In this document: piece by piece, positions 1 to 9,195 of the stretch
Layout: every line of letters begins with the position of its first letter
How positions within the stretch are numbered: position 1 is the first letter of the stretch
Assembly (NCBI GenBank): GCA_026415975.1
Contig: JAOAFZ010000003.1
Coordinates: forward strand, 124,001 to 188,000
Length of the DNA stretch: 64,000 bases
DNA from: Patescibacteria group bacterium
GTDB lineage: Bacteria > Patescibacteriota > Microgenomatia > UBA1406 > GWC2-37-13
Reading direction: 5' to 3'
Notes under the pieces: model-generated
The model's input: only the letters and a program-made list of their open reading frames with translations
The model's database searches: none
Told to the model about the DNA's origin: nothing
Position numbers and translations under genes: made by a program

Positions 1-2
1 CT

Positions 3-1292
3 GACGATGTAGATTCAGTACAGCACCTGCTTGATCGGTATACCCGGATCCGCGACTACGTCTGCAAAGGGAAAAAGGAGGAAACACGGAATGCTCTGTC
101 ATCATTTCTTATCGAGATGCTCTCCTGCGAGATCGAGGAAACACTCGCGCCGGTGGATGCAGGCCGGGAACGGCTTTACACGTATTATTTATTCCAGACC
201 TTGCGAGACAGGGTGGCACTGGAGGGAGTAGACACTGAACTGAAAGATGTATGCCTCTTCATTGCACTGGAAAAAGCCTACCGGAAAAGTGATCGTGCAT
301 ATCTTCGTTATCATCTCTACGAATTGCTCGCCGAACCGGTTTCTCAGCATACGGATGCTCTGCTTGAAAAACTTCTGCCTTCTATGGAATCTACCTTCCG
401 GCGTATAGACGGCTATATCAGGGAGCCTATTGTGGACAAACTGGTACGGTATGGCAAACGTCAACTTCCGCCGTATCTCATTCTCTTCGATATACTCAAT
501 GACAACCTGACCGGTGCAGAAGAGATTCTTTCGGAGACAACAACACTATGGAAAGAGGTTGAAAAGCGATGTATAGAACGCTACGCAGAGCTGAAGAAAC
601 AAGTCCGGACAATGACAATACGTTCAATTATCTACATCCTTGTACTAAAGCTGATATTTGCAGTTCTGGTAGAGTACCCGATATCACTGGTAATTGGAGA
701 TGATGGTACGATCATTCCCATAATCCTGAACATATTAATTGCCCCAATATTGCTTGTTTTAATCGTTGCAACTTTCCGAATGCCTGATTCCGATAATACC
801 AGGCGCATGTATGACCGGATTATTCAGATAATTCAGCGGGATCCGCATAATGAAAAGCGCATAGCCCTGGTTCACCGGCATTACCCTGGTAAAAATCGAG
901 TGCTTTATAACATTTTTACTGTACTCTACATCGTTGCATTCGGGCTCATTCTGTACGGGATTCATCTGTTACTCTCGTTTCTGGAATTTTCGTACATAAG
1001 TCAGGCGGTTTTCGTTTTATTTCTTTCTGTGGCGGTATTTTTCTCCCACAGGATTAAGCTTCAGATAAATGAGTTGATGGTCGTGGAACGTGAAGGTATC
1101 ATGCGTCCGCTCTTTGACTTTTTTGTAATACCCCTGGTACGAGTCGGAAAATTCTTTGACGAAACAATGAGCCGGTTTAACTTTTTGGCTATTATATTTG
1201 ACTTTATCATTGAAGCACCCTTTAAGCTTATTATCGACATAATCGAGGAGTGGATATCGTTTATCCGGAAAAAACGTGAGGATATAGTTTGA
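3..1292 (+). CDS. Polytopic membrane protein of unknown function, 5'-truncated by the window edge
   Basis: The reading frame is open from the first bases of the window, so the true start lies upstream and at least 430 residues are visible. The N-terminal half (to about base 600) is soluble and rich in charged helices. Four strongly hydrophobic stretches follow, at roughly bases 610-690, 710-775, 905-985 and 990-1045, and the tail is amphipathic and ends in basic residues. I do not recognise a family and see no catalytic motif. An internal ATG at 117 exists, but the conserved-looking upstream frame argues against it as the start. The gene ends in an AT-rich gap of about 150 bases before the next gene. 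Confidence 0.7.
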   Translation, partial: DDVDSVQHLLDRYTRIRDYVCKGKKEETRNALSSFLIEMLSCEIEETLAPVDAGRERLYTYYLFQTLRDRVALEGVDTELKDVCLFIALEKAYRKSDRAYLRYHLYELLAEPVSQHTDALLEKLLPSMESTFRRIDGYIREPIVDKLVRYGKRQLPPYLILFDILNDNLTGAEEILSETTTLWKEVEKRCIERYAELKKQVRTMTIRSIIYILVLKLIFAVLVEYPISLVIGDDGTIIPIILNILIAPILLVLIVATFRMPDSDNTRRMYDRIIQIIQRDPHNEKRIALVHRHYPGKNRVLYNIFTVLYIVAFGLILYGIHLLLSFLEFSYISQAVFVLFLSVAVFFSHRIKLQINELMVVEREGIMRPLFDFFVIPLVRVGKFFDETMSRFNFLAIIFDFIIEAPFKLIIDIIEEWISFIRKKREDIV

Positions 1293-1445
1293 CTGCTATA
1301 AGAAGTTAGACGATAATTATTTTTGCAGTATGTATCTTTCAGAATCTTTAAGAAATTGTATGTAATTATTTGCGTGGTTTTATTGTAGAAAGATATCCTC
1401 GCATATGGTAGAATACCCCATCATTGTATTCAGCGGACATATACT

Positions 1446-1826
1446 ATGATGCAGATTTTACACCGTTTCCGTTCTACGATAACAAACACCTGGTTTTTTC
1501 AAGCCCCGAAACCGTATATGCGGTATTTGCTGGTTTTTGTACAGGGTGATTCACTGGTAATTATCCCGTTTTTCTTTCTCGTACTCCTTTTTGGATTTTT
1601 TTCCATTGATTTCATGCTTGTTTTGGTCGGGCTTTTTGTAACCGTCCGCAGTTTTGGTGAGATGCTCTTCTGGATGCTCCAGCAATTTGGACCCCATAGT
1701 TACCGCCCATATGATTTCGGCCTATCAAAACTGGATAACAACGCAATTTATATTCTATATCAGCTCCTGGGCCTCTCGGGAACAGTACTAGGCGCCGCGC
1801 TGGTGATTCTGGTTCTCTATTTCTAA
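1446..1826 (+). CDS. Small membrane protein of unknown function
   Basis: 126 residues with about three hydrophobic segments (residues 27-50, 52-75 and 105-126). No family recognised. Two adjacent ATG codons (1446 and 1449) lie directly after a TATACT hexamer, so the transcript is probably (near-)leaderless and the second ATG may be used. The protein ends on aromatic, hydrophobic residues, suggesting the C-terminus is in the membrane. It lies between a larger membrane protein and the Gre-family factor on the same strand. Confidence 0.6.
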   Translation: MMQILHRFRSTITNTWFFQAPKPYMRYLLVFVQGDSLVIIPFFFLVLLFGFFSIDFMLVLVGLFVTVRSFGEMLFWMLQQFGPHSYRPYDFGLSKLDNNAIYILYQLLGLSGTVLGAALVILVLYF

Positions 1827-1880
1827 CGTATCTTTACTGCAAACGGCGAAGCAACGGCTACTACAAGTATAATACGGTAT

Positions 1881-2342
1881 ATGAAGCGAAAACCACCTGT
1901 TGTATTTACGCCGGAAGGACTTGCCAAAAAGCTCCAGGAACAGGTCCTGCTGGAGAAACAGCGCGAGGAAGCAGTACGGGAGTTGAACGAAGCGCGTGAG
2001 CTGGGTGACCGAAGCGAGAACGGTTACTATAAAGCCGCCCGCTGGAAGCTTTCGGGAATTGACAGCCGGTTACGGAGACTCCGCGATGTAATTGGCAGAG
2101 CTCAGGTACAGGAACACCGGAATACCGGGGTGGTTGAGATCGGAGCACAAGTTGAGTTGGAAATTGCCGGAAAGACACACCACTATCGCATGGTAGGGCC
2201 CGAGGAGTCGAGTATCGATGAAGGGAAATTATCTATTTTCTCTCCGGTCGGCAAAGCTATAGCAAACCGGAAAGCTGGAGAGACTTGTACCGCACAAACT
2301 CCCGGTGGAGCGCTCACCGTGAGGATTGTCTCGGTCGAATGA
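1881..2342 (+). CDS. GreA/GreB-family transcription elongation factor
   Basis: 153 residues, the usual Gre length. The N-terminal coiled coil carries the tip motif GDRSENGYYKAA, which matches the GreA/GreB tip GDxSENxxYxxA with its conserved Asp and Glu. Family members insert this coiled coil into the RNA polymerase secondary channel and stimulate cleavage of backtracked RNA. The C-terminal half contains the FKBP-like segment ending SPVGKAI, typical of Gre. A TATAAT hexamer ends 7 nt before the ATG, so the mRNA is likely leaderless. The stop codon almost touches the start of the histidine kinase, indicating an operon. GreA versus GreB cannot be decided from sequence alone. Confidence 0.9.
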   Translation: MKRKPPVVFTPEGLAKKLQEQVLLEKQREEAVRELNEARELGDRSENGYYKAARWKLSGIDSRLRRLRDVIGRAQVQEHRNTGVVEIGAQVELEIAGKTHHYRMVGPEESSIDEGKLSIFSPVGKAIANRKAGETCTAQTPGGALTVRIVSVE

Positions 2343-2343
2343 A

Positions 2344-3825
2344 ATGATTTTTTTCAAGGTAACCCGGATTTACCGGATTCTTCTTTTTGCACTTTCGGGC
2401 ACGTTTCTTGTAACTCTTGCCATGATCTGGCTGGCAATAACTGTCGATCGCATCAGGCTGGAAAAGAAACATGATATGCTCGATACGGCAATTCAGTATG
2501 CGCTGACACGCGCTGATGCTCATGTGACACTCTTTGCCCGTCTGCTGAATATGAAATCGACACCCGAACAGGAGACTGACACCTCGAGCATCCGTGAGTC
2601 TTATCAACAGAGTGACTCCCGAATCGTCGCCGCAGGGACAGCACAACGGATTTTTTTCTTCGATCAAGACTACGAAGCTCGTAATCGAGATCAAGTTCTA
2701 AGCTATGCGGCAACAATAACAGAGGCTATTGCCCCGCTCCCGGAGGATACCCTGTTTATTCGGGGGAGAGAGGGATTTTTGATTGTACGATCGTCATTTA
2801 TTGCCGGAAACCTTGATCAGATTGAACAAGATTCTGTCGGTTTTGATATCTCACTTGTCAAGACGGATGCCACGGTAGTTCCACTCTATACGAAAATTGC
2901 AGAACCCATTAGTTTCGGTCGTTTTGTTCCGTTTCAAGTTGAATCTACGCGAGAATTCGAGACTCATGCTTCAACAATCCGTACGAGCCTGACGTATTAT
3001 CCTGAGGAGATTGCGCTATTCCAGCTTATGGCTGTCTCACTGACATTCTTTTTCGGAATCACTTTCAGTGTTACCCTGTTTCTTTTTGCCAGACGCCATA
3101 ATCAAACCGAGCAGAATCTGTATAACCTGGAACGACAAAAAGATGAGTTTATAGCTATTGCTTCGCATGAACTCAAAACTCCACTTACGAGCATAAAGGC
3201 ACTCAGCCAAATCCTTGCACAGCGGATGAAAAGCGAGAACAATCAGTTATACGAAAGTTTCTTTCGTAAAATGGATGGCCAGATGCGCCGAATGGAAATT
3301 CTGATTAATGATTTACTCGATGTTTCACGGATACGATCCGGCAAACTCGTATATAAAATGGACTACTTCGATCTTGAAGGGGTAGTTCGGCAGATCTGCG
3401 AAGACCTTACGACAATAAGCAGAACTCATCAGGTGACTATAACTGGTACCATCAAAAAACCTGTTTTTGGCGACCGGGAACGAATAACCCAGGTGGTTAC
3501 CAATCTTATGATAAATGCGACAAAGTACTCTCCCCAGGCAAACCTGATTCTGGTTCACTTACGCGAGACTGAGCGTGAAGCATTAGTTTCCATTCAGGAC
3601 TTTGGAATAGGAATTGCCAAAGAAAACCAGCGTCGAATATTCGACCGTTTTTATCGCGTTAGTACAAGCGAGCAACAATTCCGTGGACTGGGAATAGGTC
3701 TTTTCATTTCCTCCGAGATCGTAAGACACCATGGAGGTAAAATCTGGGTAAAAAGTACCAGGGGTAAGGGCTCTACTTTTTCATTCTCAATTCCATATCC
3801 TAAAAGAGAAAAAAGCGCTGTATAA
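2344..3825 (+). CDS. Membrane-bound sensor histidine kinase
   Basis: About 493 residues. A first transmembrane helix (residues 10-33) and a second (about 225-249) enclose an extracytoplasmic sensor region of about 190 residues with no recognised fold. The cytoplasmic part has a HisKA dimerisation domain with phospho-acceptor His275 in SHELKTPLT, then a HATPase_c domain with an N box (NLMINATKYS, near 388), a G1 box (DFGIGI, near 419) and a G2 region (GLGIGLFI). It would autophosphorylate and pass phosphate to a response regulator, but none is encoded nearby, so it is an orphan kinase. I chose the ATG at 2344, one base beyond the Gre-factor stop, over an upstream TTG. Confidence 0.9.
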   Translation: MIFFKVTRIYRILLFALSGTFLVTLAMIWLAITVDRIRLEKKHDMLDTAIQYALTRADAHVTLFARLLNMKSTPEQETDTSSIRESYQQSDSRIVAAGTAQRIFFFDQDYEARNRDQVLSYAATITEAIAPLPEDTLFIRGREGFLIVRSSFIAGNLDQIEQDSVGFDISLVKTDATVVPLYTKIAEPISFGRFVPFQVESTREFETHASTIRTSLTYYPEEIALFQLMAVSLTFFFGITFSVTLFLFARRHNQTEQNLYNLERQKDEFIAIASHELKTPLTSIKALSQILAQRMKSENNQLYESFFRKMDGQMRRMEILINDLLDVSRIRSGKLVYKMDYFDLEGVVRQICEDLTTISRTHQVTITGTIKKPVFGDRERITQVVTNLMINATKYSPQANLILVHLRETEREALVSIQDFGIGIAKENQRRIFDRFYRVSTSEQQFRGLGIGLFISSEIVRHHGGKIWVKSTRGKGSTFSFSIPYPKREKSAV

Positions 3826-3865
3826 TCCGGCACCTGTGTAAAAAGCATCGTTTAGTTTGGCAAGC

Positions 3866-4453
3866 TTAGCTTTTGTTGTGGGAAACTTCTATCGGAAGAT
3901 TACATGCGTTACAGAAGCTTTCCCAGGCACCGGCCCGTGCGCTTTGTTCCCAGTTGCCAGCAAGCATCATAAAGGCCAGCCAGCCGCTCTTAATACCCGC
4001 ATACACCTGGGGAAACCGATAAGGGGAGACATCAAAGTACCGGTTGCGCGGGTGGGTAATCGGCACGCGGTAGTCCCGATAGAACTCGAGATATTTACGA
4101 AGCGTACCATCATCTTCCAGTTCGAGCGCCTTAAACGAGTTTTCCCACTTATTCTTAAACGACAGATCACGAACTCTCTTTTGGTGGTACTCCCTTTCAC
4201 GGCGTACACTGACGAGTTTGCTATTGGTACTGATCTCTTCGTTGATGATTGCCTCCATGCCCGACTGAAAGAGAAGAATGGCCTCGATGCAGGATTCGGC
4301 CTCCCGGGTTCGCAGGATAACTGCCTTCCGGTCTGGAATTCCCGGAACAGAGGCTTCCCAGAAATGCGAATAGGCATCACCCAGGCGCATCCCTGCCCTC
4401 CGGATAAGCAGTTCTGCTACGTCAACCTGTTCTGTTGGCATAACTGGGCCCAT
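3866..4453 (-). CDS. Hypothetical protein with a HEPN-like Rx4H motif
   Basis: 195 residues, mainly helical by composition, no signal peptide. Residues 129-134 read RVPITH, an Rx4H arrangement like the catalytic motif of HEPN ribonucleases, in a context (FYRDYRVPITHPRNRYF) typical of short charged helices. The family itself is not recognised, so the RNase idea is inference. It is transcribed divergently from hflX from a shared palindromic -10 element: TATACT on the minus strand ends 7 nt before this ATG. A long frame on the opposite strand overlaps both this gene and the hflX start and is judged a shadow. Confidence 0.6.
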   Translation of the reverse strand: MGPVMPTEQVDVAELLIRRAGMRLGDAYSHFWEASVPGIPDRKAVILRTREAESCIEAILLFQSGMEAIINEEISTNSKLVSVRREREYHQKRVRDLSFKNKWENSFKALELEDDGTLRKYLEFYRDYRVPITHPRNRYFDVSPYRFPQVYAGIKSGWLAFMMLAGNWEQSARAGAWESFCNACNLPIEVSHNKS

Positions 4454-4460
4454 TATATCA

Positions 4461-4468
4461 AGTATACT
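4461..4468. promoter_or_regulatory. Shared palindromic -10 element for divergent genes
   Basis: AGTATACT is self-complementary, so it presents TATACT on both strands. On the plus strand TATACT ends 11 nt before the hflX ATG; on the minus strand it ends 7 nt before the ATG of the HEPN-like gene. If both are used, polymerase bound in one direction excludes the other. This is inferred from sequence only. Confidence 0.5.
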
Positions 4469-4479
4469 AGGAACTCGTT

Positions 4480-5646
4480 ATGGCATCAAAACTCCGGTTT
4501 GTTATTGCTCATGTTTTCCCGCCACATATCCGCCGGGAGGAATCAGAAGAAAATCTGACCGAACTCATGAATCTGATCGATACGTTCGGCGGCGCCACCG
4601 TGGTCAAAATTATTCAGCGGCGCGCTAACCCGGATACACATACGTATATCGGCTCCGGAAAAGCATCAGAACTTGCCGATATTGTCCGTGATGAAAAGAT
4701 AGACGTCGTGGTAGTAAATGATATTGTCAAGCCCGGGCAACTCTACAACCTCCAGAAGATGCTCTGGGGAATCAATCCGAGGATCCAGGTCTGGGACCGG
4801 GTAGATCTGATTATCGGAATCTTCGATGAACACGCCAATACTGCAGAGGCGAAGCTCCAGATCAGGCTTGCGAGAATGCGCCATATGGGGCCGCGAATCT
4901 ACGGAATGGGCATGGCTCTGTCGCGGCAGGGTGGTGGTATTGGTACCCGCGGACTCGGCGAGACCAACACCGAGCTCATGAAGCGTCACTGGCGTACCGA
5001 GATAAAAAAAGTGGAAGAAGAATTGGACCGCCTGGCTACAAATCGCGGAAAACAGCTTCAGCGACGGCGGGACCTCGGATTCCGAACAATCTCGATTGTC
5101 GGCTACACCAACGCTGGAAAGTCAACACTCTTTAACACCCTCACTGGAAAAAACAAGAAATCCGAAGACGCACTGTTTGCAACCCTCGATAGTGCGGTAG
5201 GAAAGTTATTTCTCCCCGGTTCCCGTACTGGCGTTCTTGTATCCGACACCATCGGCTTTATCAGCAACCTGCCCACCACTTTAGTACAGGCCTTTCAGAG
5301 TACCCTAATGGAGTCTGTGGACGCAGACATCCTGATACACGTGATAGATGCCTCCGACCCCCGGATGTACGACAAGATAACTGTAGTAGAAAAAGTTCTG
5401 GAAGACTTAGGAATCCGTAATAAACCTACAATCCATGTCTTTCATAAAATCGACCGGCTCACCCGTCAGCAGATGCTTGCACTCCTTAAGCAGTACAAAC
5501 CGTACGCTCCGCAGCTTGCGTCTGCCAAAACCGGTCTGGGGATTCCCGAGCTTATAGAGAGAATAGAGAGTGTCGTAGCAGAGTTTGCGATACACGAAGA
5601 AAGAAAGGGAAGGCCCTTGTCCCCGATTGCGAATAGGAATGTATGA
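4480..5646 (+). CDS. hflX: GTPase HflX
   Basis: 388 residues, normal for HflX. The N-terminal glycine-rich HflX domain contains the segment around GGGIGTRGLGET near residue 150, a basic coiled-coil linker follows, then the G domain with the P-loop GYTNAGKST (residues 208-216), the switch region DTIGFISNLP and an NKxD-like HKID motif. Known family members split stalled 70S ribosomes and act in heat-stress rescue. It has its own promoter element and no close downstream partner; the integrated element begins about 200 bases after the stop. Confidence 0.95.
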   Translation: MASKLRFVIAHVFPPHIRREESEENLTELMNLIDTFGGATVVKIIQRRANPDTHTYIGSGKASELADIVRDEKIDVVVVNDIVKPGQLYNLQKMLWGINPRIQVWDRVDLIIGIFDEHANTAEAKLQIRLARMRHMGPRIYGMGMALSRQGGGIGTRGLGETNTELMKRHWRTEIKKVEEELDRLATNRGKQLQRRRDLGFRTISIVGYTNAGKSTLFNTLTGKNKKSEDALFATLDSAVGKLFLPGSRTGVLVSDTIGFISNLPTTLVQAFQSTLMESVDADILIHVIDASDPRMYDKITVVEKVLEDLGIRNKPTIHVFHKIDRLTRQQMLALLKQYKPYAPQLASAKTGLGIPELIERIESVVAEFAIHEERKGRPLSPIANRNV

Positions 5647-5852
5647 TAGGTATTCGGTATTTTGAATAAAGATTATAAGCTTATCAGTAGCTACCGGATG
5701 AAAGTACCCACGATCCGATTCATTTCGGAGCTTTTGCGGGACGTAATCGTCTATTCGTATAGGTAATTATGCAGTACTCGTCTGCGTACCGGTTTCGTAA
5801 ATACGACTCAAGGGGAACAGAAGCTTACTCGAAAGTTTTGGTATTCTGATCT
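5647..5852. other. Intergenic spacer between hflX and the integrated element
   Basis: AT-rich spacer. I see no convincing gene, terminator or tRNA. Its right end is the left boundary of the tRNA-Lys-associated element. Confidence 0.4.
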
Positions 5853-5957
5853 GTGAACGTTTTTGAAAAAATACGAACGTATTTCAAAGAATCGTGCTAG
5901 CTCGCCTCGCTCTGCTCGGCTCGCAAGGTGAGCGCGGCGGCCCTACCCGCCGCGTTT
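5853..5957 (+). repeat. Left inverted repeat of the zincin half
   Basis: About 105 bases matching, as reverse complement, positions 7503-7607 with about four mismatches. It begins with the GTGAACG core followed by a T-rich then GC-rich arm. Confidence 0.85.
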
Positions 5958-6050
5958 CCATTTTTTTGCGCGCGCGATTTTTTCTCTCGCTTCGCTCGAG
6001 CAAAGTAAGGATTTTATAGTATCCTTGCCCCACCCGCCCGTGCGCGGACA

Positions 6051-7235
6051 CTATTCTCCCGAATTTTGAATGTTCAAAGAATTATACATCTCTTCCATTT
6101 CTGTCTGTTCAATTTCTAGCGTGGTTAGAAGTTGACTTAGAAATTTTGAAACTTTTGCACCCTGTAGTAAGTTATCAAAATTCTCGCCCTCACTTAAATC
6201 AATCGCGGTTCTCAGAGAATTCCCTAAAACTCTTGCCCATATTTCTTCTTCGTTCATTCCTATTGATTGCATTATTTTAACTAGCGACGCCCAATATTTA
6301 GCTCCCGCCACAAATACTGTTTCACCTCTTGCCGATGTCTCTGGACAAGGGTCTTTTAATAATTGTTCAAGGGATATTTTTGTGTGTTTTGATTCTCTCC
6401 CGTCCTTGCCTAATGCTCCCGGTATGCCTTCATAAATCGGATTGTCGGATCCTATTTTTAATAGGTGTATTAAAAGTGCATCTGTAATCGAATGGCTTCC
6501 TTCATGTTGTCCAGTTAAAACTAATTTATCATCCATTTGTGGAGTGTCTCCTGTTCTTACAGCACGTGCTGCGTACGAGAAATAATCATGTCCCCTTGGT
6601 TTGCCATCTCTATGCAGTCTTGATCCTAGAACAACACCTGATTCGTGTATTTTAGCCCAAGACGGTATTCTCTCTAAAAGTCCATATGAAAATCCAAAAT
6701 CGCTCCAAAGTTGCGGGTTGTCAAATTGTGATGGAATTGCAACTATTACCATATCTTCGGTAGCTGATTGTAGTAAGTGAGGAAATTGTTTTTGGGCAAT
6801 GTCTAATACTTTCTCTCTTGTGTTCTCGTCAAGAAACGTGAGCGCCTGATTAAAATAACTAATATGTCTTTGCCTAAAATTAACAACTGTGCCTATGTAT
6901 TTTTCGAATGCTTCCAAGCATAAAGTCTCGTTCCACGGGGGATTGTTGCCATTTGATTTTTCTAATTCTAAAAATTGATTTTGAATATCTAAAAAATCCT
7001 GATGTGCAACAATCAGACCTCCATTAACTGAAACAATTCTCCATCCCTCAGTCAATTTACCAGCCTTCGCTTGTGCTGCTACATGTCCATGAATAATCCC
7101 AAAAAGTGGATTGTCTGAAATATCACCTTCATTTATGCGCTGAAAAGACCGCTTTACTTCATCGTAAAACGGTACGATATTTGGTGTCCTTTCTAAAGTT
7201 CCTGAGATAGAACCTAATTCTATTGATTGTGCCAT
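6051..7235 (-). CDS. Zincin-like cargo protein of the integrated element
   Basis: 394 residues, not assigned to a named family. Residues 244-248 read HEGSH, the HExxH signature of zinc metallopeptidases, inside TGQHEGSHSITDALL, which would form the active-site helix. There is no signal peptide, transmembrane segment or lipobox, so it would act in the cytoplasm. AT-rich codon use differs from hflX and the other host genes, in line with transfer. A TATAAT lies 16 nt before the ATG, unlike the 5-9 nt spacing at host genes. It is the only clear cargo in its half of the element. Peptidase activity is inferred from the motif only. Confidence 0.75.
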   Translation of the reverse strand: MAQSIELGSISGTLERTPNIVPFYDEVKRSFQRINEGDISDNPLFGIIHGHVAAQAKAGKLTEGWRIVSVNGGLIVAHQDFLDIQNQFLELEKSNGNNPPWNETLCLEAFEKYIGTVVNFRQRHISYFNQALTFLDENTREKVLDIAQKQFPHLLQSATEDMVIVAIPSQFDNPQLWSDFGFSYGLLERIPSWAKIHESGVVLGSRLHRDGKPRGHDYFSYAARAVRTGDTPQMDDKLVLTGQHEGSHSITDALLIHLLKIGSDNPIYEGIPGALGKDGRESKHTKISLEQLLKDPCPETSARGETVFVAGAKYWASLVKIMQSIGMNEEEIWARVLGNSLRTAIDLSEGENFDNLLQGAKVSKFLSQLLTTLEIEQTEMEEMYNSLNIQNSGE

Positions 7236-7329
7236 ATTTATCTTATTTGATATTATACTATTTTTCCCTACAGCGCGTTATTCACGGGAAACGCTTGTTT
7301 CTTTATATGAATTTTTGTATATTAAAGAA

Positions 7330-7410
7330 GTACTCAACAAATTCATCGCTTTTTTGATGGCCGCTTTGGGCAATTTGAGGGATCAAGTTGAGTACAACCA
7401 GAGCGGCCAT
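7330..7410. other. Interleaved inverted repeats, possible pseudoknot
   Basis: Two 9-base perfect inverted repeats interleave: GTACTCAAC (7330-7338) pairs with GTTGAGTAC (7387-7395), and ATGGCCGCT (7357-7365) pairs with AGCGGCCAT (7402-7410). The order a-b-a'-b' is that of an H-type pseudoknot. It lies between the zincin gene and the central repeat. A short minus-strand frame (7303-7566) covers it, but its upstream part is the inverted repeat, so I do not call that a gene. Confidence 0.4.
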
Positions 7411-7502
7411 TTGAGTTAAAAAAAGTTCTTTAAAATTTTTGCATTTATCTTTTTGACAAAAATCAATATTGATTTTTGTCCTGTTCAAGCCGACTTTTTC
7501 GG

Positions 7503-7607
7503 AAGCGCGGCGGGTGGGGGCGCCGCGCTCACCTTGCGCGCCGAGCAGAGCGAGGCGAGCTAGCACGATTCTTTGAAATACGTTCGTATTTTTTCAAAAA
7601 CGTTCAC
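7503..7607 (-). repeat. Right inverted repeat of the zincin half
   Basis: Reverse-complement mate of 5853-5957. It shares the core bases 7601-7607 with the left repeat of the recombinase half, so the two repeat pairs abut with overlap of only the core. Confidence 0.85.
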
Positions 7608-7705
7608 TAAAAAGGAAATCGAGTCTGAAGTGGGGGCAGCGCTGGCTGCGCCCGCCTCCGCAGACAGCGCTGCAAAGGGAAAATTCAAATTTGCCGAGAG
7701 CCGCC
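7601..7705 (-). repeat. Left inverted repeat of the recombinase half
   Basis: About 105 bases matching 9196-9300 as reverse complement with about three mismatches. It carries the core CGTTCAC at its outer edge and lies just upstream of the recombinase start. Confidence 0.85.
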
Positions 7706-9195
7706 GTAAAAAAGAATGAAGAAAAACGCAAAAATTGGGTTTCTTGGAAGAAACCCTGCTCGCTATCGCGAGCTTAAAGAACTTTTAATAAAACAAACCA
7801 TGATCAAATACATAGCTTATTGCCGAAAATCAACCGACGAGAAAGACAAACAAGTTTTGTCTATTGAAGCGCAAATTGCTGAATTAAAAGAATTTGCCAA
7901 AAGAGAAAATTTAACTATTTCTGAGTTTATAACCGAAGCCAAAACCGCTAAAATCCCCGGAAGAGAGTAATTTGCGCTAGCGTTAAAGAAAATTGAAAAA
8001 GGAGAAGCGAACGGAATTCTTTCGTGGCACCCAGATCGTTTGGCCAGGAATTCCATTGATGGTGGAAAAATCATTTATCTTTTGGATACGGGAAAACTCC
8101 TTGATTTAAAATTTCCCTCATTTTGGTTTGAAAGCACACCGCAAGGTAAATTTATGCTTTCAATTGCGTTTGGCCAGTCTAAATATTATGTGGACAATTT
8201 AAGCGAGAATGTTAAAAGAGGAAACAGGCAGAAATTAAGAAATGGTGATTGGCCAAGTAAAGCACCGTATGGCTACATCAACAACCCCAAAACGAGAGGA
8301 ATAGATGTTGACGGAGAAAAATCAAAAGTAGTAAAGAAAGCATTTCAGCTTTTTGCTGATGGCGGTATTTCCTTTACACGTATTTCTCAATTTTTGTATA
8401 AATTTGGTATCAGGCGGGAAGGAGAAAAACCAGTCAAAGTCGGCCAAGTCAAAAATATGTTAGCAAACAAATTTTATATTGGAATTCTCCGTTACGATGG
8501 AGAATACTATCAAGGTTCCCATAAAACTTTTATCAACAAAAAGCTGTATGACAAAGTTCAAAAACAAATCGAGAAAATCGAAAGGCCAAGGCAGAAAGGC
8601 CACGATTTTGCTTTTACCGGATTAGCAATTTGCGGTGAATGTGGTGCCGCAATCACGGGAGAACAGCACATCAAGAAATATAAAAATGGTACTAATCAAA
8701 CTTTTATTTACTACCGTTGTACTAAAAAGTTAAAGCCTAGTAATCAAAAATATCTTCCTGAGCCACAAGCAGAAGAACAATTAAGACAAATTGTCCGTGA
8801 TTGCGGCTTGCATGAAGATTGGGAACCATATTTTGAAAAATGGATTTCAGAAGCGGAAGAAAAAGACAGCCAGCAAAGCGAAAGTGAAACTCAAAAAGTT
8901 GAGTCTCAAATTCAGGAAACCGAAGTAAGACTCAATCGGCTACTTGACGGCTATCTTAACCAAGTTATCGAACCGGAAATTTACAAGCAAAAGAAAAATG
9001 AATTATTTGAAGTAAAACTAAAATTGAAAGAGAAAAAATCGCAAATTGCTAAAAACGGAAGTTGTTGGCTCGAACCTATGAGAGAATTCGTAAATTGCGC
9101 CTTGCAGGCGCAAAAAATCGCGCGCGCAAAAAATAATTGCCATGATTTATCAATCATGGCAAAAAAAGTCGGCTCGAACTTCTTTTTAAAAGATC

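Noticed and set aside
3857..4558. 233-codon frame on the plus strand overlapping the HEPN-like gene
   Set aside because: It lies antisense to a minus-strand gene with a good promoter, overlaps the hflX start and has shadow-like composition.
7303..7566. 87-codon minus-strand frame between zincin and recombinase
   Set aside because: Its N-terminal third is the inverted repeat; the rest covers the interleaved repeats and has no known motif.
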